Source: Oscillospiraceae bacterium (lineage in GTDB: Bacteria; Bacillota; Clostridia; Oscillospirales; Oscillospiraceae). Taken from it: a stretch of 64,000 nucleotides of DNA. A program made the position numbers and the translations under genes. Under the pieces are notes generated by a model. The model saw only the letters and a list, made by a program, of their open reading frames with translations. It was not told the origin of the DNA and did not search any database. Positions 15,047 to 23,808 of the stretch are shown in pieces (the first letter of the stretch is position 1; every line of letters begins with the position of its first letter). Location: the NCBI GenBank assembly GCA_910575815.1, contig CAJTFN010000014.1, forward strand, positions 62,001 to 126,000. Reading direction: 5' to 3'.

Positions 15047-15796
15047 ATGTCGTTTGGTGAGAGGATGCGGGCCCGGCGTGGAGAACTGGACATGACCAGA
15101 GTGGAGTTGGCGGCCCTGCTGGGGGTTTCGCCTTCTGCCGTTGGCAATTATGAGACCGGCGTCAGCTTTCCGAAGGAGGAAATTATGCTCCGGTTATTCG
15201 ACGCCCTGGAGACGGACCCGAATACCCTGTTTCAGGACAGCTTTCAATACAAAAAGCAGTCTCTGGACACGAAGGAACAGAGACTGCTGGAGGGGTACCG
15301 GGGGCTTTCCGCCCTGGGGCGGGAGACGGTGCGGACGATGGTGGACGCCTTATGCGCCTATCGGGATGAGGCCGAGGCGGGGCCTGGGGCGCCAGAGCCC
15401 CGGATGATCCCGCTGTACCGCACCCCCGCGGCGGCGGGTTATGCCGCGCCGGCCTTTGGGGAGGACTTCGATCTGATTCCGGTGACGGGGGACGTGCCCC
15501 CGGCGGCGGAGTTTGGCGTGCGAATTCAAGGGGACTCCATGGCTCCTTATATTGCGGACGGGTCTGTGGTGTATGTGAACCGGGACCCGTTGAAGGCGGG
15601 GGACGTGGGGATTTTCTGCGTGGATGGGGACATCTTTTGCAAGCAGTATTACCGGGACCCGTCGGGGATTGTGTATCTGTTCTCCCTGAACCGGGCTCGG
15701 GCCGACGCGGATGTGATTCTCACGGCCTCCGGCGGGCGGGGGTTTGGCTGCTTTGGCCGGGTGATTCTGCGGGCTTTCCCTCTGCCGGGGCGGTGA
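15047..15796 (+). CDS. XRE-family, LexA-like self-cleaving repressor (peptidase S24)
   Basis: A 249-residue protein with an N-terminal XRE helix-turn-helix (about residues 5-60) and a C-terminal S24 peptidase domain (about 145-249). The catalytic Ser (about 164, in GDSMAPYI) and Lys (about 199, in IFCKQYY) are present, and an Ala-Gly pair (about 130-131) in the linker is the expected self-cleavage site. Such proteins repress target genes until RecA filaments stimulate cleavage after DNA damage. It could be a prophage-type or cellular HdiR-type regulator. No phage genes lie beside it, and a promoter with two matching upstream sites suggests autoregulation. Confidence 0.88.
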   Translation: MSFGERMRARRGELDMTRVELAALLGVSPSAVGNYETGVSFPKEEIMLRLFDALETDPNTLFQDSFQYKKQSLDTKEQRLLEGYRGLSALGRETVRTMVDALCAYRDEAEAGPGAPEPRMIPLYRTPAAAGYAAPAFGEDFDLIPVTGDVPPAAEFGVRIQGDSMAPYIADGSVVYVNRDPLKAGDVGIFCVDGDIFCKQYYRDPSGIVYLFSLNRARADADVILTASGGRGFGCFGRVILRAFPLPGR

Positions 15797-15868
15797 GGGC
15801 GGCCCTGGATAAAAAGGTGCCCGGCGCTCCGCAGTAATCCGGGCGGTCCGCGCAGAGGCCTGGAAGGA

Positions 15869-15890
15869 GGGCGGATACATCGATCCGCCC
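15869..15890. repeat. GGGCGGAT-type palindrome
   Basis: GGGCGGAT and ATCCGCCC flank a 6-nt loop and are followed by CTACAAG. A similar GC-rich palindrome followed by CTA occurs at 40738-40760. It lies between the repressor and the proS promoter and could be a weak terminator or a small palindromic repeat. Confidence 0.6.
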
Positions 15891-15937
15891 CTACAAGACA
15901 AAATCTCTGGATGGACAGGCCCACTCCCCCGAAACGG

Positions 15938-15966
15938 TTGACAATCCCGCCCGGGGCGGATAAAAT
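15938..15966 (+). promoter_or_regulatory. Promoter of proS
   Basis: TTGACA (15938-15943), a 17-nt spacer and TAAAAT (15961-15966) leave only about 40 nt of 5' UTR before the proS ATG, too little for a T-box leader. Confidence 0.85.
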
Positions 15967-16012
15967 GGAATGGTTATTTTAGAACTTCAAACAGGAAAGG
16001 AACGAAAACGCT

Positions 16013-17452
16013 ATGGCTACGGATAAAAGACAAGTGGACGCCATCACCGCCCGGGACGCGGACTTTGCCCAGTGGTACACCGACGTCTGCAAAAAGGCGG
16101 AGCTCATCGACTACACCTCCGTCAAGGGCATGTTCATCTACCGGCCCTACGGCTACGCCATCTGGGAGAACATCCAGGGCGAGCTGGACCGCCGCTTCAA
16201 GGAGACGGGCCACGAGAACGTCTATCTCCCGGTGCTGATCCCCGAGTCCCTGCTCCAGAAGGAGAAGGACCATGTGGAGGGCTTCGCCCCGGAGTGCGCC
16301 TGGATTACCATGGGCGGCAGCGAGAAGCTGGAGGACCGCCTCTGCGTCCGCCCCACCTCCGAGACCCTCTTTTGTGAGCACTATGCCAACATCATTCACT
16401 CCTGGCGGGACCTTCCGAAGCTCTATAACCAGTGGTGCAGCGTCCTGCGGTGGGAGAAGACCTCCCGCCCCTTCCTCCGCCACCGGGAATTCCTCTGGCA
16501 GGAGGGCCACACCATGCACGCGGACGAGGCGGAGGCCCGGGAGGAGACCATGCGGATGCTGAACGTCTACGCGGACTTCATGGAGAACTTCCTGGCCATG
16601 CCCGTCCTCCGGGGCCGGAAGACGGACAAGGAGAAGTTCAAGGGGGCCGAGGAGACCTACACCGTGGAGTGCATGATGCACGACCACAAGGCCCTCCAGG
16701 CGGGCACCAGCCACTATTTCGGGGACGGCTTCGCCAAGGCCTTCGGCATTACCTACACCGGGAAGGACAACCAGCTCCACCACCCCCACCAGACCAGCTG
16801 GGGCGTCTCCACCCGGATGATCGGCGGCATCATCATGACCCACGGAGACGACAACGGCCTGGTGCTGCCCCCCCGGGTGGCCCCCATCCAGGCGGTGGTC
16901 ATCCCCGTGGCGGCCCACAAGCCCGGCGTGCTGGACGCGGCGGGGGCCCTCCGGGACCGGCTGAAAACCGCCGGCATCCGCTCCAAGATGGACGATTCCG
17001 ACAACTCCCCCGGCTGGAAGTTCGCGGAATACGAGATGAAGGGCGTGCCCCTCCGGGTGGAGATCGGCCCCAAGGACATGGAGAAGGAGCAGTGCGTGGT
17101 GGCCCGCCGGGACACCGGCGAGAAGGTGACGGTCCCCCTGGCGGAGCTGGAGGAGACGGTGAAGAAGCTCCTGGACGCCGTTCATGACAACATGTATGCC
17201 ATGGCCCTTCAAAACCGGGAGGACAACACCTTCGACATCGCCTCTCCCGAGGAGGCCAAGGCCATCGCCGAGGGGAAGGGCGGCTTCCTGCGGTCCAAGT
17301 GGTGCGGCTCTCTGGAATGCGAGCTGGCCATGAAGGAGCGGGCGGGGGTCAGCTCCCGCTGCATGCCCCTGAAGCAGAGCGGCACGGAGGGTGTGTGCCC
17401 CGTGTGCGGCAAGCCCTGCAAGACCGATATTTACTGGGGCGTGGCCTATTAA
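16013..17452 (+). CDS. proS: Prolyl-tRNA synthetase (archaeal/eukaryal-type)
   Basis: A 479-residue class II synthetase that charges tRNA-Pro. The length and lack of an editing insertion identify the short archaeal/eukaryal-type (ProS type 3) found in many Clostridia. Class II motif 2 is seen around CSVLRWEKTSRPFLRHREFL, and motif 3 in GGIIMTHGDDNGLVLPPRVA. A zinc-like CPVCGKPC cluster lies near the C-terminus, which ends in Tyr as usual for this type. It is monocistronic, with its own promoter and terminator. Confidence 0.97.
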   Translation: MATDKRQVDAITARDADFAQWYTDVCKKAELIDYTSVKGMFIYRPYGYAIWENIQGELDRRFKETGHENVYLPVLIPESLLQKEKDHVEGFAPECAWITMGGSEKLEDRLCVRPTSETLFCEHYANIIHSWRDLPKLYNQWCSVLRWEKTSRPFLRHREFLWQEGHTMHADEAEAREETMRMLNVYADFMENFLAMPVLRGRKTDKEKFKGAEETYTVECMMHDHKALQAGTSHYFGDGFAKAFGITYTGKDNQLHHPHQTSWGVSTRMIGGIIMTHGDDNGLVLPPRVAPIQAVVIPVAAHKPGVLDAAGALRDRLKTAGIRSKMDDSDNSPGWKFAEYEMKGVPLRVEIGPKDMEKEQCVVARRDTGEKVTVPLAELEETVKKLLDAVHDNMYAMALQNREDNTFDIASPEEAKAIAEGKGGFLRSKWCGSLECELAMKERAGVSSRCMPLKQSGTEGVCPVCGKPCKTDIYWGVAY

Positions 17453-17458
17453 GGACCC

Positions 17459-17485
17459 AAAGGGGGAGCGGCGCTCCCCCTTTTT
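17459..17485 (+). terminator. Intrinsic terminator after proS
   Basis: AGGGGGAGC-GGC-GCTCCCCCT forms a 9-bp stem followed by five T's, beginning 7 nt after the proS stop. Confidence 0.92.
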
Positions 17486-17510
17486 CCCACTCCAGAAAGG
17501 AGGCCGCTCC

Positions 17511-18251
17511 ATGGAACGCCGCTATCAAGTGTTAGACACCATCCGGGGCTGCGCCCTGATCAGCATGATCCTCTACCACGCCTGCTGGGACCTTGTTTAT
17601 ATGTTTGGCATGGACTGGCCCTGGTACCACGGCTTCGCCGCCCACGTCTGGCAGCAGAGCATCTGCTGGACCTTCATCCTCCTCTCCGGCTACTGCTTCG
17701 CCTTGGGCCGCCATCAGCTCCGGCGGGGGCTGACGGTGTTTCTCTGCGGAGCCCTCATCACCGCCGTCACCTGGGCCTTTCTGCCTGAAAATCTGGTTCT
17801 GTTCGGCGTGCTGACCCTGCTGGGCTCTTCCATGCTTCTGGCAAACGGGTTCCAGCATCTTCTCCAAAGGGTTCCGCCCCGGGCGGGGCTGGCGGGGAGC
17901 TTTTTGCTGTTTCTGCTGACCCGGGACGTGAACGCCGGATATTTGGGCTTTGAGGGGGCCCGGTTTTTCCGCTTCTGGGATGGGGAACGGAATCTGTGCA
18001 CGGCCTTCGCGGGCTTCCCTCCGGCGGATTTCTTTTCCACGGATTATTTTTCTATCCTGCCCTGGTTCTTCCTCTTTCTGACGGGATACTTTCTCTTCCG
18101 GCTCCGACCGGAGGAGGCGCGGGAGCTCCGGCGGGTCCCCCTGGTCACCGCCATGGGCCGCCACTCCCTTCTCATCTACATGCTTCACCAGCCGGTGATT
18201 TACGCCCTGCTGACGGCAGGCCGCGTTCTCTTGACAGGAGGGACGGCATGA
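17511..18251 (+). CDS. DUF1624/heparan-alpha-glucosaminide acetyltransferase-like membrane protein
   Basis: A 246-residue polytopic protein with about seven membrane segments. The N-terminal RRYQVLDTIRGCALISMILY and the following YHACWDL carry the conserved Arg/His pattern of the HGSNAT-type acyltransferase family (DUF1624). The late segment MGRHSLLIYMLHQPVIY is also typical. It may transfer acyl groups across the membrane onto a surface glycan; the substrate is unknown. The ATG at 17511 follows AAAGGAGG. The stop overlaps the GTPase gene's start (ATGA), so the two are co-expressed. Confidence 0.82.
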   Translation: MERRYQVLDTIRGCALISMILYHACWDLVYMFGMDWPWYHGFAAHVWQQSICWTFILLSGYCFALGRHQLRRGLTVFLCGALITAVTWAFLPENLVLFGVLTLLGSSMLLANGFQHLLQRVPPRAGLAGSFLLFLLTRDVNAGYLGFEGARFFRFWDGERNLCTAFAGFPPADFFSTDYFSILPWFFLFLTGYFLFRLRPEEARELRRVPLVTAMGRHSLLIYMLHQPVIYALLTAGRVLLTGGTA

Positions 18252-20914
18252 ACAAACTGGTCCTGGGCGTCCTGGCTCATGTGGACGCCGGAAAAACCAC
18301 CCTCTCCGAGGCTCTGCTGTACCGGAGCGGGGCCATCCGCCGCCTGGGCCGGGTGGACCACCGGGACGCCTTTCTGGACACCGACGAGATGGAACGGGAG
18401 CGGGGCATCACCATCTTCTCCAAGCAGGCGGAGTTCTCCCTGGGGGACCTGGCCGTCACGCTGCTGGACACCCCGGGCCATGTGGACTTCTCCGCCGAGG
18501 CGGAGCGGGTCCTCCAGGTCCTGGACTGCGCGGTTTTGGTGGTCAGCGGCTCCGACGGGGTCCAGGCCCACACCCGGACCCTCTGGCGGCTGCTGGAGCG
18601 GTATGCCGTGCCCACATTCCTCTTTATCAACAAGATGGACCTGTCGGGCACGGACCGGAAAGCCCTTCTGGCGGAGCTGAAAGCCCGGCTGGATGGCGGC
18701 TGCGCGGATTTCTCCCTGCCGCCGGAGGCTTTGGCGGAGGAGGCCGCCGTCTGCGACGAGGCCCTGCTGGAGCGGTACCTGGAGACCGGGGAGGTCTCGG
18801 AGGAAGATTTGACAAACCTCATCCGGCGGCGGAAGCTGTTCCCCTGCCTCTTCGGCTCGGCCCTGAAGCTGGAGGGGGTGGAGGCCCTGCTGGAAGCCCT
18901 CCGCCGCCACGCCCCTTTGCGCGTTTACCCGGAGACATTCGGGGCCCGGGTGTTCAAGGTTTCCCGGGACGACCGGGGAGTCCGGCTGACGTGGATGAAG
19001 GTCACCGGCGGCACGCTGAAGACGAAGGCCGTCCTCACCAACCGCAGGGCGGCGGAGAGCGGCCAGGCGGAGGTCCCGGAGGAGGAGGTCTGGGAGGAGA
19101 AGGCGGATCAGCTCCGAGTTTACTCCGGGGCCAAGTTCCGTCCCCTGGACGAGGCTCCCGCCGGAACGGTGGTGGCGGTCACGGGCCTGAGCCGGGCCCT
19201 TCCCGGCCAGGGGCTGGGCTATGAAACCGCCTGGACCGTTCCCGCCCTGGAGCCGGTGCTGGCCTATCAGATGGAGACGGAGGCGGACCCCTCCGCCGCC
19301 CTCAAGGCCCTGCGGCTTCTGGAGGAGGAGGACCCCCAGCTCCGGGTGTCCTGGACCGGGGGGGCCCTCCGGGTCCAGCTCATGGGGGAGGTTCAGATTG
19401 AAATCCTCCAGCGCCGCCTGGAAGAGCGCTTTGGCATCCAGGCCTCCTTCGGCGCGGGGCGGGTGGTGTACCGGGAGACCATCGCCGGGGCCGTGGAGGG
19501 CGTGGGCCACTTCGAGCCCCTGCGGCACTACGCCGAGGTCCACCTGCTTCTGGAACCCCTGCCCCGGGGGACGGGCCTCCGCTTTGCCACCGTCTGTCCG
19601 GAGGACCAGCTGGACGGCCACTGGCAGCGCCTTGTTTTGACCCACCTCTGGGAGAAGCCCCACCTGGGGGTCCTTACCGGCTCACCCATCACGGACATGA
19701 AGATCACCCTGACGGCAGGCCGGGCTCACCTAAAGCACACCGAGGGCGGCGATTTCCGCCAGGCCACCTACCGGGCGGTGCGCCAAGGGCTGATGAGTGC
19801 CGAAAGCGTTCTGCTGGAGCCCTGGTACGCCTTCCGGCTTGAGCTGCCGGGCTCCCAGCTGGGCCGGGCTCTGAACGATATCCAGCAGATGGGCGGGGAA
19901 ACCGAGGCCCCGGAGACCCTGGGAGACGAGACCATCCTCTCCGGCCAGGCCCCGGTGGCGGCCATGGGGGATTACGCCAGGGAGGTGGCCGCCTATACCC
20001 GGGGCCAGGGCCGCCTGAGCCTCCGCCCCGCGGGTTACCGGCCCTGCGCCGGCTCGGAGGCCGTAGTAGAGGCCATGGGCTATGACCCGGAGCGGGACGT
20101 GGAGAACACGCCGGACTCCGTCTTCTGCGCCCATGGCGCGGGATACACGGTGAAGTGGAGCGACGTGCCCGCCCAGGTCCACGTGGAAAGCGGCGTCCGC
20201 CTGGACGACCCCCAGCCGGACCCGGCGGAGGCCCCCCGGCGAACGGGACCCTCCGCCGCCTACGCCGGGACCATTGAGCAGGACAAGGAGCTCCAGGCCA
20301 TTTTCGAGCGGACCTACGGCGCGGTGAAGCGCCGGGACTTTCTGCCGCCGAAGCCGCCCCGCCGTCCGGTTTCCCAGGAGACTCCGGAAACCCGGCCCAT
20401 CCGCCGCCAGCCCTCCGGCCCGGAGTATCTGCTGGTGGACGGCTATAATATCATCTTCGCCTGGGACGAGCTGAAGGCCCTGGCGCAGGACCATCTGGAC
20501 GCCGCCCGGAAGTCCCTTTGCGACCTTCTTTGCAATTACCAGGGCTACCGGAAGTGCGAGGTCATCGCCGTCTTCGACGCCTATAAGGTCAAGGGCGGCC
20601 AGGGGTCCGTAGAAAAGTACCATAATATCCATGTGGTCTATACCAGGGAAGCGGAAACGGCGGACGCCTACATCGAGCGGGCTACTTATGAAATCGGGCG
20701 GAAGCACCGGGTGAAGGTCGCCACCTCCGATGGGCCGGAGCAGCTGATTATCCTAGGCCATGGAGCACTGCGCATCTCGGCCTCCGCCTTCCGGGAGGAG
20801 ATCGAGCAGACGCGGGGCCAGATCGCGGACCTGCTCTCCCGAAACAACCGCCAGGGAGGCGGCCGGGGCGCCCTCCGGGCGGCCATGGAGCGGGCGGAGG
20901 AGAGGAAGGAGTAG
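18248..20914 (+). CDS. TetM-like ribosome-binding GTPase fused to a YacP/Rae1-type NYN nuclease domain
   Basis: An 888-residue two-part protein. Residues 1 to about 670 are an EF-G/TetM-type translation GTPase with G1 AHVDAGKTT, switch I RERGITIF, G3 DTPGH and G4 NKMD, followed by EF-G domains II-V. After a Pro/Arg-rich linker (about 680-725), residues about 728-888 form an NYN domain like Bacillus YacP (Rae1), a ribosome-associated endoribonuclease: LLVDGYNIIFAW, VIAVFDAYK, YTREAETADAYIE and VATSDGPEQ hold the conserved acidic residues. The ATG at 18248 overlaps the upstream stop and has GGAGGG. The fused form suggests delivery of a nuclease to the ribosomal A site. Conferring tetracycline resistance is possible but not implied. 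Confidence 0.88.
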   Translation: MNKLVLGVLAHVDAGKTTLSEALLYRSGAIRRLGRVDHRDAFLDTDEMERERGITIFSKQAEFSLGDLAVTLLDTPGHVDFSAEAERVLQVLDCAVLVVSGSDGVQAHTRTLWRLLERYAVPTFLFINKMDLSGTDRKALLAELKARLDGGCADFSLPPEALAEEAAVCDEALLERYLETGEVSEEDLTNLIRRRKLFPCLFGSALKLEGVEALLEALRRHAPLRVYPETFGARVFKVSRDDRGVRLTWMKVTGGTLKTKAVLTNRRAAESGQAEVPEEEVWEEKADQLRVYSGAKFRPLDEAPAGTVVAVTGLSRALPGQGLGYETAWTVPALEPVLAYQMETEADPSAALKALRLLEEEDPQLRVSWTGGALRVQLMGEVQIEILQRRLEERFGIQASFGAGRVVYRETIAGAVEGVGHFEPLRHYAEVHLLLEPLPRGTGLRFATVCPEDQLDGHWQRLVLTHLWEKPHLGVLTGSPITDMKITLTAGRAHLKHTEGGDFRQATYRAVRQGLMSAESVLLEPWYAFRLELPGSQLGRALNDIQQMGGETEAPETLGDETILSGQAPVAAMGDYAREVAAYTRGQGRLSLRPAGYRPCAGSEAVVEAMGYDPERDVENTPDSVFCAHGAGYTVKWSDVPAQVHVESGVRLDDPQPDPAEAPRRTGPSAAYAGTIEQDKELQAIFERTYGAVKRRDFLPPKPPRRPVSQETPETRPIRRQPSGPEYLLVDGYNIIFAWDELKALAQDHLDAARKSLCDLLCNYQGYRKCEVIAVFDAYKVKGGQGSVEKYHNIHVVYTREAETADAYIERATYEIGRKHRVKVATSDGPEQLIILGHGALRISASAFREEIEQTRGQIADLLSRNNRQGGGRGALRAAMERAEERKE

Positions 20915-20918
20915 CCTT

Positions 20919-21353
20919 ATGAAAACCATCTGTACAGCCCTGACCACGCTGGGGAGCTGCGCCGCGGCGCGTTGGTACTTGGACCGCTCCAGCCGCCGGG
21001 AGACATCATACCTAGGGGGCCGGGTGCGCCTGGGGGCGCTTTGGAATCCAGGGGCGGCCTTTGGTCTGCCGGTTCCGCCAAAGGCGCTGCCTCTGGCCTC
21101 GGCGGCGGCCCTGGGAGTTTTGTGGACCCAGCGAGGCCGGAGCCCGGTGGGTGCGGGCCTGATTTTGGGCGGGGGATTGAGCAACCTCCAAGAGCGGGTC
21201 CGGCAGGGGAAGGTTTATGATTATGTCCAGTTTCCCCAGGCTCCGGGGGGGATGAAGCATTATGTGTTCAACCTGGCGGATTTCGCCATTCTGACCGGGG
21301 GGATTCTGATGGCTCTTTCAGAGAAGAAGGGAAGAAAGCCCCGGAGGGGGTAA
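20919..21353 (+). CDS. Signal peptidase II-like protein with altered catalytic motif
   Basis: A 144-residue LspA-family relative. It keeps NPGAAFG (canonical NxGAAF) and FNLADFAI with the second catalytic Asp. However, the GNxxDR motif is replaced by SNLQERV, so the first catalytic Asp is Glu. The N-terminus lacks the usual DQxxK helix, and the protein is slightly short (LspA is about 160). It could be an inactive paralogue or a divergent lipoprotein signal peptidase. It starts 4 nt after the GTPase-nuclease stop, so it belongs to the same operon and is followed by a strong terminator. Confidence 0.75.
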   Translation: MKTICTALTTLGSCAAARWYLDRSSRRETSYLGGRVRLGALWNPGAAFGLPVPPKALPLASAAALGVLWTQRGRSPVGAGLILGGGLSNLQERVRQGKVYDYVQFPQAPGGMKHYVFNLADFAILTGGILMALSEKKGRKPRRG

Positions 21354-21385
21354 GGGTTGCAGAAAAGAGGTCCCATAAAGAAGTG

Positions 21386-21422
21386 ATGGCCCTAAGCGGC
21401 AAAACCGCTTAGGGCCATTTTC
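21386..21422 (+). terminator. Intrinsic terminator after the LspA-like gene
   Basis: A perfect 14-bp stem (21386-21399 with 21405-21418), loop CAAAA, followed by TTTTC. From here to the repeat at 21595 I see only GC-rich sequence with a GCCGCC-type hairpin near 21549-21570 and no gene. Confidence 0.92.
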
Positions 21423-21594
21423 GTGGGAAGAAAAATTTGGGGAAGGGGGAGACGGGGAGAGCGGAGGTTCCGGGGGGACGGGTGATTGGGAGATCGGGAG
21501 CATGGCGGTTGCGGGAGCCGGGCTGCCGAGCACCCGCAAGGGGTACGCCGCCGTAAGCGGCAAAGCCGCCAACGGCGGACGCAGGGCGGCGGCC

Positions 21595-21918
21595 CTACGG
21601 GTGTTCAATCGATAGAAACGCAAATGAGGAGAACAAAATCCAAGCCGATTCGATGACCAGGCCAGCGACAGCGGAAAGAGGAATACGCCAAGTCGACAAG
21701 CACCAGCCCCCGTTTGACTACGCCGCGTGAGAAGTCATTCCTGGCTTTAGCCAGTCATTCAGGCGCGCCCCCGTATCGTAACCCCGGTACTTCTTTTTCT
21801 CTTTTGGACCGTGCACGGCCCGTTTTCTCGTTTTCTTCTGGAAGAAAACGAGAAAATGGGGGGTGCAATGAACCAGCCATCATCATGGCTGATTTCCCTC
21901 CCGCCCGTCAGGGCGAGA
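21595..21918 (-). repeat. Dispersed intergenic repeat, copy B
   Basis: A full-length copy in reverse orientation. Its polypyrimidine/polypurine hairpin carries a paired change relative to copy A (CTCGTTTTC with GAAAACGAG), so the stem is preserved. The G-rich end overlaps the 3' end of uvrC and supplies its stop codon. Confidence 0.9.
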
Positions 21919-23739
21919 AGTTGGGTGGAAGTGCCGCCAAACCGCCTCCGCGGCCCTCTGGGGCACCACCGCCGCCAGGGCCTCCACATCCGCCTCCCGG
22001 ATGGCCTTGATGGTCCCGAACCGCCTGCGCAGCTCCTCCCGCCGTTTCGGCCCCACGCCGGGGATACCGTCCAGGGCGGAGCGCATGGCGCTCTTCCCAT
22101 GGCTCTCGTGGTGATAGGTGATGGCGAAGCGGTGAGTTTCCTCCTGAATCTGCCCGATCAGAGAAAACACCGCCTGGTTGTTCACAATGCCGATTTCCCG
22201 CCCGTCCGGCGTTACCAGGGCCCTGGTCCGGTGCCGGTCGTCCTTCACCATGCCAAAGATGGGGACGCCGATCCCAAACTCCTCTGCCACGCCCAGAGCC
22301 GTCTGGGCATGGGTGACGCCGCCGTCAATCAAAAACACGTCCGGCAGGGGCAAAAATTTCTCGTCCCCGTCCGCCGCCCGCTGGAGCCGCCGACGGAGAA
22401 CCTCCCGCATGGAGGCGTAGTCGTCGGGCCGTCCATCCAGGTCCTTGATGCGGAAGCGGCGATAGGCGCTTTTCAGAGGCCGGGTGCCGCTGTAGACCAC
22501 CATGGAAGCCACAATGTCGCTGCCGCCGGTGTTGGAGATGTCGAAGGACTCCAGCCGCTTGGGCGGGGCCGGGAGATCCAGCATCTTTTCCAGCAGCTCC
22601 AGGGTGTGGGCGGTGCGCTCCTCGGCGGTGGTGGCCCGCTCCGCCTCCTCGGCGGCGTTCCGCTGGGCCATGGCCCGGAGCTCTGCCTTCTCGCCCCGCT
22701 GGGGGACGTGGACCCAGACCTTGTGCCCCGCCCGTTTGGTCAGGACCTCCGAGAGGTTTTCGCAGTAGCCCTCCGTCTCGAAGGGGAGCAGGATTTCGTG
22801 GGGAAGAATGGCCCGGGGGAGGTAATACTGGGCCGTGAGAGCGGAGAGCATCTCCTCCTGGCCCTCTTCCATAGGAGCGGTGAACAGCTCCGTTTCCCGC
22901 CCGGCCAAGCTGCCCTCCTCCATGTGCAGGACGGCGTAGCAGCATTTGCCGGCTCCCCGGTAGAGGCCCCAGATGTCCGTGTCGGCGCAGAGACCGGCGA
23001 TGACGGTTTGCTTTTTGCTCAGGGCGCTGATGGCGTTGATCCGGTCCCGGAGGGCCGCCGCCTGCTCGAAGTGCAGGGCCTCGGCCTCGGCCTCCATTTC
23101 GCCGGTCATCTCCCGGAGGAGCTCCTTGGCCTTGCCCTCCAGCATCTGGCAGGCCTGCCGGATGCGGCGGTTGTACTCCTCCACCGTCATCTCCGGGCGG
23201 CAGAAGCCGTCGCAGCGGCCCATGTGGAAATTCAGGCAGGGACGTTCCGCGCCAATGTCCCTGGGGAAGCGCCGGTTGCAGGTGGGCAGCCGCAGGGCGG
23301 CGCAGACCGCGTCCAAGGCCTGCCGGGTTTCAAAGCGCCCGCCGAAGGGCCCGAAATACCGGGCCCCGTCGTTGGCCCACTTGTGAATCATGGAAAAGCG
23401 GGGGTAAGTCTCCCGGGAGAGGCGGACGAAGGGATAGCCCTTGTCGTCCTTAAGGAGGATGTTGTACCGGGGCATGTGGCGCTTGATGAGGGAGTTTTCC
23501 AGTACCAGGGCCTCAAATTCGCTGGAGACGAAGATGGTGTCGAAGTGGTCGATCTGGGAGACCATCTGCCGGGTTTTCGCGGTGTGGGAGGCGCTGTCCT
23601 GAAAGTATTGGCTCACCCGGTTTTTCAGCTTCTTGGCCTTGCCCACATAAATGACCTTGCCGGTCTTGTCCATCATCAGATAGACGCCGGGGGCCAGGGG
23701 AAGGTCATTGGCCTTTTCCTTCAGTTCGTCCTTGGTCAT
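21883..23739 (-). CDS. uvrC: Excinuclease ABC subunit C
   Basis: A 618-residue UvrC that makes both incisions in nucleotide excision repair with UvrA/B. The N-terminal GIY-YIG nuclease is visible (GVYLMMDKTGKVIYVGKAKK), then a UVR motif near residue 200-240, the RNase H-like second nuclease (ESFDISNTGGSDIVASMVVY, DVFLIDGG) and a C-terminal double HhH (IPGVGPKRREELRRRFG). The last dozen residues (TSRPDGREGNQP) and the stop codon come from repeat copy B. The ATG at 23739 follows AAGGTGGT. It lies 69 nt downstream of the PurO-like gene. Confidence 0.97.
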   Translation of the reverse strand: MTKDELKEKANDLPLAPGVYLMMDKTGKVIYVGKAKKLKNRVSQYFQDSASHTAKTRQMVSQIDHFDTIFVSSEFEALVLENSLIKRHMPRYNILLKDDKGYPFVRLSRETYPRFSMIHKWANDGARYFGPFGGRFETRQALDAVCAALRLPTCNRRFPRDIGAERPCLNFHMGRCDGFCRPEMTVEEYNRRIRQACQMLEGKAKELLREMTGEMEAEAEALHFEQAAALRDRINAISALSKKQTVIAGLCADTDIWGLYRGAGKCCYAVLHMEEGSLAGRETELFTAPMEEGQEEMLSALTAQYYLPRAILPHEILLPFETEGYCENLSEVLTKRAGHKVWVHVPQRGEKAELRAMAQRNAAEEAERATTAEERTAHTLELLEKMLDLPAPPKRLESFDISNTGGSDIVASMVVYSGTRPLKSAYRRFRIKDLDGRPDDYASMREVLRRRLQRAADGDEKFLPLPDVFLIDGGVTHAQTALGVAEEFGIGVPIFGMVKDDRHRTRALVTPDGREIGIVNNQAVFSLIGQIQEETHRFAITYHHESHGKSAMRSALDGIPGVGPKRREELRRRFGTIKAIREADVEALAAVVPQRAAEAVWRHFHPTSRPDGREGNQP

Positions 23740-23808
23740 CGTCTGCACCACCTTGTGTAAAAATCGATTGAGAGAGAAGGAGCCCCGCCGGGACGCCGGC
23801 GGCCGGCG

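Noticed and set aside
18248..20914. Acquired tetracycline resistance gene tet(M)-type
   Set aside because: The GTPase part is divergent, fused to an NYN nuclease, matches neighbours in composition and has no mobile-element context; a housekeeping role is more likely.
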